10,752 bases of DNA from DHVE2 group archaeon (GTDB taxonomy: Archaea; Thermoplasmatota; Thermoplasmata; Thermoplasmatales; Aciduliprofundaceae), in contig JALWEL010000120.1 of the NCBI GenBank assembly GCA_027014065.1, forward strand, positions 1-10,752. Reading direction: 5' to 3'. A program made the position numbers and the translations under genes. The notes beneath the pieces were generated by a model. The model saw only the letters and a list, made by a program, of their open reading frames with translations, searched no databases and was not told where the DNA came from. Positions within the stretch are counted from its first letter, which is position 1. The number at the start of each line of letters is the position of its first letter. Below are positions 1-5,585 of the stretch, in pieces.

Positions 1-303
1 CTCAGCGCTGGTTAAATCTCCCAAAAGCATGTACAACCCGGAGATGTGGAACATGACCTCTCCTTTGAATTCGTCATCTTCCATGTCGTCCAACAGGGAT
101 AGGGCATCGATAATTAACTGATGCGCTTCGCCGTATTTTTCCATGTACAGCGTCAGCTTTCCCTTTTCATAAAGAAGAAGAGCGAGGGTCTTTTTGTCCA
201 GTGTCTTTTCTATTGAATCATCAATATACGAGAGAGCTTCATCATATTTTTTCTCTTCAATCAGTGCATTTATGTATTTTTCCAATTCCCCGACAGAGGT
301 CAT
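1..303 (-). CDS. TPR-repeat protein, N-terminal part (cut by window edge)
   Basis: Reading the minus strand from the ATG at 303-301 gives 101 codons without a stop to base 1, so the C-terminus lies outside the window. The visible protein is all helical and charged. Residues about 43-69 fit the tetratricopeptide consensus, with Gly at repeat position 8, Ala at 20 and Ala at 27 (segments YEKGKL and KYGEAHQLIIDAL). A preceding helix pair (KYDEALSYIDDSIEK) and a following one (HISGLYMLLGDLTSAE) continue the pattern. TPR arrays are protein-interaction scaffolds; the partner cannot be read from the sequence. No signal peptide is seen, so it is probably cytoplasmic. It is divergent from purS. A TATA-like ATTTAAAT lies about 27 bp before the ATG, which would make the mRNA leaderless and supports this start. 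TPR assignment is fairly sure; the function is unknown. Confidence 0.75.
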   Translation of the reverse strand, partial: MTSVGELEKYINALIEEKKYDEALSYIDDSIEKTLDKKTLALLLYEKGKLTLYMEKYGEAHQLIIDALSLLDDMEDDEFKGEVMFHISGLYMLLGDLTSAE

Positions 304-326
304 CGATGTATAATGGGAGAACACAC

Positions 327-334
327 ATTTAAAT
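327..334 (-). promoter_or_regulatory. TATA box (box A) for the TPR gene
   Basis: ATTTAAAT is centred about 27 bp upstream of the minus-strand ATG at 303. On that strand it is preceded by a purine stretch (GGAAAG) that could be a BRE. The spacing puts transcription start at or next to the A of the ATG, i.e. a leaderless transcript. The box is palindromic, so a role toward purS (52 bp away) with a short leader is also possible. Confidence 0.5.
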
Positions 335-351
335 CTTTCCTCTCGAAAGGT

Positions 352-361
352 GAAAAATTAA
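352..361 (+). promoter_or_regulatory. Possible TATA element for the purSLQ operon
   Basis: An A/T-rich GAAAAATTAA-type stretch is centred about 26-27 bp before the purS ATG, with the purine-rich CGAAAGG just upstream as a potential BRE. No Shine-Dalgarno sequence sits immediately before purS, which agrees with a leaderless operon start. The match to the TATA consensus is weak. Confidence 0.33.
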
Positions 362-382
362 GTAGGTAATCTATATTCAACC

Positions 383-628
383 ATGCTGAAACTGGTAGTT
401 GTTGTGAAATTCAAAGAGGGCATTGATGACCCGGAGGGAAAGAGCATAACTCACTCTCTTAATCTTTTAGGCTTTGAAAATGTGAAAAGAGTTAATGTTG
501 CGAAGCAGTACGAGATTTTTGTCGATGCGGATATTTCGAAGGGAAGGGAAATCGGAGAGAAAATCGTCAAAAAGCTATTGGTGAATCCCGTTATACATGA
601 CTACGAGTTGAGGGTTGAGGAAATATGA
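383..628 (+). CDS. purS: Phosphoribosylformylglycinamidine synthase subunit PurS
   Basis: An 81-residue protein of normal PurS length. PurS is the small dimeric subunit that bridges PurL and PurQ in the three-part FGAM synthase, which converts FGAR, glutamine and ATP to FGAM in step 4 of de novo purine synthesis (family knowledge). The sequence shows the family pattern: an N-terminal beta strand (LVVVVKFKEG), the DPEGKSITHSLNLLGF helix segment, a central strand (QYEIFVDAD), and the C-terminal KKLLVNPVIHDYELRVEE that closes the small alpha/beta fold. It is first in a purS-purL-purQ operon. Its stop overlaps the purL start as ATGA (625-628), which points to translational coupling and equal subunit supply. 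The ATG at 383 is the only sensible start; no SD precedes it, so it is probably read from a leaderless message. Confidence 0.95.
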   Translation: MLKLVVVVKFKEGIDDPEGKSITHSLNLLGFENVKRVNVAKQYEIFVDADISKGREIGEKIVKKLLVNPVIHDYELRVEEI

Positions 629-2928
629 ACCTCAAAAAAATAATGGACGAGGTTTATGAAATAGATCTAGTGAACGCGAGCGACGAGGAACTGATGGAGA
701 TAAACAAGGAAATGGGGCTGGCACTTAGCTTGGAAGAAATGAAGAAGATGCAAGCTTTTTTCAGGTCCCTTGGAAGAAACCCGACGGATCTGGAGATACA
801 TGCGATAGCGCAGGGGTGGAGCGAGCACTGCTCCTACAAATCCTCCAAGCCTGTGCTTCGCAAATACATATTTGGAATAGAATCCAAAGAAGCAATGATT
901 GTGATGCAGGACGACGCAGGTGTTGTGGAATTTGACGAAAACTATGCGTACGTGTTTAAAATTGAGAGCCACAATCACCCGAGTGCCGTCGAACCTTACG
1001 GCGGAGCCGCAACGGGCGTGGGTGGAATAATAAGGGATGTTCTCAATATGGGTGCAAAGCCCATTGCCCTAGTGGATCCTTTATTTTTTGCACCTCCGGA
1101 TTATGGCGAAAAGCTTAACCCCGGAATAAAGCATCCGAGGTATCTTCTCAACGGGGTTGTTGCGGGAATCAGGGATTACGGGAATCGCGTTGGAATTCCT
1201 ACGGTTGCGGGAATCACTTATTTCCACGAGGACTATGTGAACAACATCTTGGTGAACGCCGGGTGCTTGGGCATAGTTCGCAAGGACAAGATTGTGAGGA
1301 GCAGGGTGGATAAAGAAGGCGTAAAGTTAGTGATGGTTGGCGGAAGAACAGGAAGGGACGGAATCCACGGCGTAAATTTCGCTTCAAAGATTTTAGATGA
1401 GAAAAGCGAGGAGGAGAAACAGGCGGTGCAGCTTGGAAATCCAATTCTCAAAGAGCCCTTAATTCACCTCGTGCTCGAAGCCAACGAAATGGGGATAATC
1501 TACGGGATGAAAGATTTAGGCGGAGGAGGCTTGGGAAGCGTAGTAGGAGAGATGTGCCACGCCGGAGGGGTCGGTGCGGAGATTCATCTCGACCAAGTTC
1601 TCCTCAAAGAGAAGGACATGGCTCCGTGGGAGATATGGGTAAGCGAATCGCAGGAGAGAATGCTCTTAGCTGTGGAAGAGGAGAATATAGATAAGCTTCA
1701 AGACCTTTGCAAAAAATGGGACGTTGAGATGAGCGTGATTGGAGAGACGAAAAATGACGAAAATCTGAGAATTTTCTGGAAAGGAAGGAAAATATTGGAC
1801 ATGCCGTTGGAATTCGTAACGGCGGGGGTGGAGTACGAGAGAAAATATAAGACAAAAAGAATGAAAAAAATGCAGGAAATTCTGCCTGAGCCGAAATACA
1901 GGGAAGTTTTTCTTCGATTGTTATCTTCGTACAACATCGCAAGCAAGGAGTGGATAATAAGGCAGTACGACCACGAGGTTCAGGGAAGAACCGTTGTGAA
2001 GCCCATGCAGGGCTTGATTGGCTATGAAACTCACGGCGATGCGGCGGTTATCAAGCCCCTTCATCATTCATGGAAGGGTTTAGCGGTGACGACGGTTGCC
2101 AATCCACATATTGCGAAAATCAACCCGTACTACGGCTCTCTCTACACCGTGGACGAAGCCGTAAGAAATTTGGTTTCCGTGGGCGCAAAACCGCATGCCT
2201 TCTCCGACGGATTGAACTTCGGAAATCCGGAGGAAGAAGAGATAATGGGGGAATTCGTTGAGAGCTGTAAGGGCCTCGGAGATGCGGCCCGCGCTCTGGG
2301 AATTCCGTACGTTTCCGGAAATGTGAGTTTTTACAACGAAGCCTTCGGAAAGAACATACCCCCCACGGTTGTATTGATGGCAATAGGAATAGTAAATGAC
2401 ATTCGAAAAGCCGTCACCGCGGATTTCAAGAGGGAAGGAAATACAATCTACTTAGTGGGCGAAACCAAGGAAGAGATGGGTGGCAGCGAATACTATCGGA
2501 TAATGGATGCCAAGAGTACAGTGGTTCCAAAAGTTGATTTGGAGGAAACGAAAAACAGGAGTGAAGAAATCCTCAAAGCGATGGACGAATCTTTAGTGGA
2601 ATCGTGCCACGACGTATCTAATGGGGGGCTTGCAGTGGCTCTGGCGGAAATGGCTCTGGGAGGAAGCATCGGTGCGGAAATTGACCTATCTTCTCTGGGT
2701 GCTATGCGCGATGATTTCAAGCTATTCTCTGAGAGCCCGACGAGATGGGTGTGTGAAGTTCGAGAAGAGAACAGCGAGGAATTCGAAGAAATTGTAAAAT
2801 CTAAGAGAATCGGCGTTGTTGGTGGGGAAACCCTGAAGATAAGGGACGGAGAGCGCTGGCTCTTCAACGTTCATCTCAACATAATGAGAGAAAGGTGGAA
2901 AAACGCGCTTAAGGAGTACATAGGGTGA
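625..2928 (+). CDS. purL: Phosphoribosylformylglycinamidine synthase subunit PurL (small type)
   Basis: A 767-residue catalytic subunit of FGAM synthase, an AIRS/PurM-superfamily ATP-binding enzyme that amidates FGAR using ammonia delivered by PurQ. Visible signatures: the GWSEHCSYKSS motif near residues 64-74, with His68 in the catalytic-His position; KIESHNHPSAVEPYGGAATG near 112-131, the nucleotide/substrate loop; DLGGGGL near 297; a second half with ETHGDAAVIKPL near 468-479; and HDVSNGGLAVALAEMALGG near 662-680. The two halves reflect the internal duplication of the family. It has no C-terminal glutaminase domain, as expected where purS and purQ are separate genes. The start overlaps the purS stop (ATGA), and GAGG at 617-620 lies 4 nt before it as an RBS. 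The stop overlaps a possible GTG start of purQ. Length and motifs look intact. Confidence 0.97.
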   Translation: MNLKKIMDEVYEIDLVNASDEELMEINKEMGLALSLEEMKKMQAFFRSLGRNPTDLEIHAIAQGWSEHCSYKSSKPVLRKYIFGIESKEAMIVMQDDAGVVEFDENYAYVFKIESHNHPSAVEPYGGAATGVGGIIRDVLNMGAKPIALVDPLFFAPPDYGEKLNPGIKHPRYLLNGVVAGIRDYGNRVGIPTVAGITYFHEDYVNNILVNAGCLGIVRKDKIVRSRVDKEGVKLVMVGGRTGRDGIHGVNFASKILDEKSEEEKQAVQLGNPILKEPLIHLVLEANEMGIIYGMKDLGGGGLGSVVGEMCHAGGVGAEIHLDQVLLKEKDMAPWEIWVSESQERMLLAVEEENIDKLQDLCKKWDVEMSVIGETKNDENLRIFWKGRKILDMPLEFVTAGVEYERKYKTKRMKKMQEILPEPKYREVFLRLLSSYNIASKEWIIRQYDHEVQGRTVVKPMQGLIGYETHGDAAVIKPLHHSWKGLAVTTVANPHIAKINPYYGSLYTVDEAVRNLVSVGAKPHAFSDGLNFGNPEEEEIMGEFVESCKGLGDAARALGIPYVSGNVSFYNEAFGKNIPPTVVLMAIGIVNDIRKAVTADFKREGNTIYLVGETKEEMGGSEYYRIMDAKSTVVPKVDLEETKNRSEEILKAMDESLVESCHDVSNGGLAVALAEMALGGSIGAEIDLSSLGAMRDDFKLFSESPTRWVCEVREENSEEFEEIVKSKRIGVVGGETLKIRDGERWLFNVHLNIMRERWKNALKEYIG

Positions 2929-2933
2929 TTGAG

Positions 2934-3704
2934 ATGAAAGTGGCAATTTTGCAGATGGAAGGTACGAACTGCGAGGAAGAATCGTACATTGCGTTCAAGG
3001 AAAGCGGATTTGAACCGGAGTATTTGCACATCAATCTTCTCAAAAAGGGAATGCTTGAAAACTACGACATGATCTTCGTTCCCGGTGGATTCTCCTCGGG
3101 GGACTATGTGCGAGCAGGCGCCATATTCGCTGCTAGGTTGAAGGCTAAGGTATGGAAAGATTTGAAGAGATTCGTTGAAGAGGGTAAGCCGGTTATGGGT
3201 GTGTGCAACGGATTTCAAGTCCTTATTGAATTGGGTTTGCTTCCCGGCACAGATGGAATAAGCGAGGAGCCGGAGGCTGCATTGGCCACAAATGAGAGCA
3301 ACCGCTTCGAATGCCGCTGGGTTTACCTGAAAAAATTCTCCGATACCATTTTCTCCAAGCATGTGGGTGATAAAATTACTCTTCCAGTGGCCCACGCCGA
3401 GGGGAGATTTTTAGCTGATAAGAAAACAATTGAGAAAATAGAAGAGCAGAATCAGGTTGTGTTTCGATATATCGCGCCGGATGGTTCAAGGCCTGATTAT
3501 CCGTGGAATCCAAATGGCTCTGTGAATGACATAGCGGCACTGGTGAATTCATATGGGAATGTGTTCGGAATCATGCCCCATCCTGAGCGTGCGTTTTTCT
3601 GGTATCAGCATCCAGATTGGAATCGTGTGAAGAGGGAAAGGGGCGATGGATGGCAGATATTCAACTCATTATTTCGGGAGATTATTGAAGCAAAAAATAG
3701 ATAA
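2934..3704 (+). CDS. purQ: Phosphoribosylformylglycinamidine synthase subunit PurQ (class I glutaminase)
   Basis: The glutamine amidotransferase subunit supplies ammonia to PurL. From the chosen ATG it is 256 residues. The catalytic triad is visible: Cys91 in MGVCNGFQ (nucleophile elbow), and His216 and Glu218 in MPHPER. FVPGGFSSGDY gives the oxyanion strand, and VAHAEGRF and NPNGS are family landmarks. A GTG nine bases upstream (2925) overlaps the purL stop and has AAGGAG 8 nt before it. I prefer ATG 2934 because the protein then begins MKVAILQMEG, as PurQ usually does, and because GGGTGA (2923-2928) is an RBS at ideal spacing. At 256-259 residues it is longer than the roughly 215-230 I expect for bacterial PurQ. 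The extra length is a segment before NPNGS (RYIAPDGSRPDYP) and a C-terminal HPDW...GDGWQIFNSLF tail. Confidence 0.95.
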   Translation: MKVAILQMEGTNCEEESYIAFKESGFEPEYLHINLLKKGMLENYDMIFVPGGFSSGDYVRAGAIFAARLKAKVWKDLKRFVEEGKPVMGVCNGFQVLIELGLLPGTDGISEEPEAALATNESNRFECRWVYLKKFSDTIFSKHVGDKITLPVAHAEGRFLADKKTIEKIEEQNQVVFRYIAPDGSRPDYPWNPNGSVNDIAALVNSYGNVFGIMPHPERAFFWYQHPDWNRVKRERGDGWQIFNSLFREIIEAKNR

Positions 3705-3730
3705 ACTTTTATCTCCATGGTCATGTGGCA

Positions 3731-3738
3731 GGAGGAGG
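3731..3738 (+). promoter_or_regulatory. Strong ribosome-binding site deciding the 7TM gene start
   Basis: GGAGGAGG lies 4 nt before the ATG at 3743. A GTG at 3725 would extend the protein by six residues (MAGGGH), but it would place this SD inside the coding region and has no RBS of its own, so ATG 3743 is the better start. Confidence 0.7.
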
Positions 3739-3742
3739 CCAT

Positions 3743-4393
3743 ATGGGACCTCTATTTGGGGCAGTATTCAGTTTAGTCGGGGCTTTCGTGTATTACGCTC
3801 TCGCAGGATATATATCTACTCGTATAAATAAAAATATATCGCATTATCTATTCATAGCTATGCTCCTATCTTTAGGCGTCTCAGAAACCATGGCCTTCTT
3901 TGAAGTTACTGGAAGCGCTCAGAGGGCATATACCCTATTGAAATTTGATCTAAGTGCATTGGCTCTCGGGGCCTATTTTATTTTAGTTTTTGCGGACTAT
4001 TTTAGAGAGGGATTCAACAGGAAATTTGCCATTGTCACTGCTGTTCCAACACTGCTGATAATATATATGGTTTTCACGGTTATGATTATAGATGTGGAAA
4101 TGGGCCCTTATGGTTGGGCCGGTGTTTACCACGCAGTATATCACGTTATATTCTCAATATACGCGTTCACTTATGTGGGTATTTCCCTATACATTTTCAC
4201 ATCAATTTATCTGGCTATTGATGAACCCAAAATAAAATCGAAGATAGGAATATTCATATTAGCAACTTCAGTAGTCATGGGCGGGGGATTACTCAACGCG
4301 ATCACTTTGATTACTATAGGACGTATATTTCCTATAATGGAAACCTCCCTGATGATTTTCGGAATAGTTGCAACACTTGCCTTTAGAAAATAA
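3743..4393 (+). CDS. Orphan seven-helix membrane protein, sensor-module-like
   Basis: A 216-residue, very hydrophobic protein. I count seven membrane segments at about residues 2-24, 32-54, 62-86, 95-117, 128-156, 165-187 and 195-215. The loops are short, with basic and acidic residues between helices (TRINKN, DYFREGFNRK, DEPKIKSK). Helix 5 is aromatic and His-rich (VYHAVYHVIFSIYAF). Size and topology resemble the N-terminal 7TM sensory region of some archaeal histidine kinases, but no kinase, HAMP, PAS or other output domain follows and the protein ends right after helix 7. It could be a stand-alone sensor, a transporter-like protein or a remnant. I do not recognise a specific family. It follows purQ by 38 bp on the same strand with its own strong RBS, so it may be co-transcribed or use an A/T-rich element near 3703-3712. 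It converges with the MIP18-family gene, leaving a 1-bp gap. Confidence 0.8.
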   Translation: MGPLFGAVFSLVGAFVYYALAGYISTRINKNISHYLFIAMLLSLGVSETMAFFEVTGSAQRAYTLLKFDLSALALGAYFILVFADYFREGFNRKFAIVTAVPTLLIIYMVFTVMIIDVEMGPYGWAGVYHAVYHVIFSIYAFTYVGISLYIFTSIYLAIDEPKIKSKIGIFILATSVVMGGGLLNAITLITIGRIFPIMETSLMIFGIVATLAFRK

Positions 4394-4394
4394 A

Positions 4395-4694
4395 TCAAAG
4401 TCCTAAGAGCTTTCTGGCCTCCGGTGACATCATGTCTGGGCTCCATGGTGGATCAAATGAGAGTTCTATATCCACATCCTCCACTCCTGGTATGCTTTTC
4501 ACCTTTTGGTACACGTCCGCCACTATCACATTTGCCAGGGGGCATGTGGGCGTAGTTAGCGTCATTTTAATGTACACTTTGTTGTCATCGGAAATTTTTA
4601 GCTCATAAATCAATCCTAAGTCTATAACATCCACTCCAAATTCAGGATCAACGGCAGTTTTCAGAACTCTTCTTACCTCTTCTTCCGAGACCAT
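4395..4694 (-). CDS. MIP18/DUF59-family metal-sulfur cluster assembly protein
   Basis: A 99-residue single-domain protein of the MIP18 (DUF59, PaaD/SufT-like) family, whose members take part in maturing Fe-S proteins in the cytoplasm. The family pattern is clear: an N-terminal helix (EEVRRVLKTAVDPEFG), the DVIDLGLIYEL strand motif, then TLTTPTCPLA with the conserved Cys at residue 51. The protein ends with DIELSFDPPWSPDMMSPEARKLLGL, where FDPPWSP...ARK is the usual C-terminal signature. It is full length. No suf or nbp35 gene is visible next to it. Start ATG 4694 has a TATA-like element about 24 bp upstream, consistent with a leaderless mRNA. The 3' end converges on the 7TM gene with one base between stop codons. 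The family call is firm; the exact client proteins are not known. Confidence 0.93.
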   Translation of the reverse strand: MVSEEEVRRVLKTAVDPEFGVDVIDLGLIYELKISDDNKVYIKMTLTTPTCPLANVIVADVYQKVKSIPGVEDVDIELSFDPPWSPDMMSPEARKLLGL

Positions 4695-4712
4695 ATGGCG
4701 GAATAGTGAGGT

Positions 4713-4722
4713 GTGTATATAA
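4713..4722 (-). promoter_or_regulatory. TATA box for the MIP18-family gene
   Basis: On the minus strand this reads CTTATATACA, centred about 24 bp before the ATG at 4694, which places transcription start at the start codon. Its TATATA core is symmetrical and sits between two divergent genes, so it might also serve the plus strand. Confidence 0.5.
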
Positions 4723-4736
4723 GAGTATGGGTAATC

Positions 4737-4743
4737 TTTATAT
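4737..4743 (+). promoter_or_regulatory. TATA-like element for kptA
   Basis: TTTATAT is centred 33 bp before the ATG at 4773. A typical archaeal spacing would start transcription near 4767, giving a leader of only about six bases. That start would exclude the longer GTG (4713) and ATG (4749) reading-frame starts. Confidence 0.42.
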
Positions 4744-4772
4744 GGGGGATGTTATTCCACAATGTGGTTGAA

Positions 4773-5552
4773 ATGGTGGAAGTGAGATGGTGCGAAAAAC
4801 ACGGCCCATTTCGCGGGGATAAATGTCCAATATGCGGGGACGAGGGAACATTCTTGCTGAATGATTGGGAATTAGTAGCTCTGAGTAGAATGCTCACGGG
4901 CATACTTCGTCATTTTCCTGAAAAATTCGGTGTGAGATTGGATGAGCATGGTTGGGCTAATCTTTACGATATAGTGAAGGGCATAAAGAGGAGGCATCGT
5001 AGATTCAGATGGTTGAAGGTAAAACACATCGAAGCGATAGTGCTCACCGATGACAAAGGTCGCTACCAGTTGGATTTGGAGAACAAAAGAATAAGGGCCA
5101 CTTACGGGCATTCAATAAAGGTCGATTTGAGTGATTTGCCCACAGAAGGGGTACCCGATATTCTCTATTATCCAACAACGGAAGAAGAGTTAGAGTTTAT
5201 CCAGGAGATGGGCCTGAAGCCCGGAGATAGAAAGTGGGTTCATCTCAGTAAGAGTTATGAAGATGCGTACATAGCGGGAAGGCATAGAGTCGACGACCCC
5301 ATCATCCTGGAGGTAGATGCAAAGAGCGCCATTGAGAATGGCTATCAAATTTATGTTTCTTCCCCGAAGGTGTTCATATCAAATGAAGTTCCTCCCCAGT
5401 TTATAAAAATAGCCGAAAAGAGAGAGGTGGAAGTTCCACCGGAGGAACTGGAGAAAATAGAAGAGGAAAAAAGGAGAAGAGAAAAAAAGCTGGAGAGAGA
5501 AAGGGAAAGGATGAAAAGATTTGGAGAGGAGAGTGGAGAGGAAAAAGATTAA
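4773..5552 (+). CDS. kptA: RNA 2'-phosphotransferase (Tpt1/KptA) with zinc ribbon
   Basis: From ATG 4773 the product has 259 residues. Tpt1/KptA enzymes move an internal RNA 2'-phosphate to NAD+, forming ADP-ribose 1",2"-cyclic phosphate. Residues 7-21 form a zinc ribbon (Cys7, His10, Cys18, Cys21), an N-terminal addition I associate with archaeal members. Next comes the winged-helix-like N-lobe with SRMLTGILRHFPEKFGVRLDEHGW (about 38-61) and the RIRATYGHS motif (Arg108, His113). The C-lobe, an ADP-ribosyltransferase fold, shows KWVHLSKSYEDAYIAGRHR (His157) and IILEVDA. The usual LYHGT motif reads LYYPTT here (131-136). Residues about 218-259 are an extra, highly charged Glu/Arg/Lys tail, probably helical. 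In-frame starts at 4713 and 4749 are possible but lie in the promoter region. The gene is 33 bp upstream of the aminotransferase, with no obvious functional link. Confidence 0.88.
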   Translation: MVEVRWCEKHGPFRGDKCPICGDEGTFLLNDWELVALSRMLTGILRHFPEKFGVRLDEHGWANLYDIVKGIKRRHRRFRWLKVKHIEAIVLTDDKGRYQLDLENKRIRATYGHSIKVDLSDLPTEGVPDILYYPTTEEELEFIQEMGLKPGDRKWVHLSKSYEDAYIAGRHRVDDPIILEVDAKSAIENGYQIYVSSPKVFISNEVPPQFIKIAEKREVEVPPEELEKIEEEKRRREKKLERERERMKRFGEESGEEKD

Positions 5553-5576
5553 TATTTTCCATATCCATTCCCCTCC

Positions 5577-5581
5577 GGTGA
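5577..5581 (+). promoter_or_regulatory. Shine-Dalgarno sequence of the aminotransferase gene
   Basis: GGTGA lies 4 nt before the ATG at 5586 and matches the archaeal anti-SD. An A/T-rich AATATTTT at 5551-5558 could be a TATA element, giving a transcript that starts close to this site, or it may be only the 3' end of kptA. Confidence 0.5.
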
Positions 5582-5585
5582 TTAA

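Noticed and set aside
667..2946. Several open frames on the minus strand opposite purL (for example near 667-978, 1214-1444, 1604-1942, 2493-2867)
   Set aside because: They mirror purL codons, have low-complexity Ser/Pro/Leu-rich products with no recognisable motif, and lack promoters or RBSs; purL is intact on the other strand.
2871..3395. 174-codon minus-strand frame opposite purQ
   Set aside because: No family resemblance, and it fully overlaps a clearly conserved glutaminase with its catalytic triad.
4100..4122. Inverted repeat GGCCC...GGGCC as a possible hairpin or operator
   Set aside because: It is short, lies inside a membrane-protein coding region (GPYGWAG codons), and is not near any start or stop.
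4713..4772. Longer N-terminus for KptA from GTG 4713 or ATG 4749
   Set aside because: The added residues (VWVIFIWGMLFHN type) are hydrophobic and unlike KptA, and they lie across the TATA-like elements of both divergent genes; the zinc ribbon follows naturally from ATG 4773.
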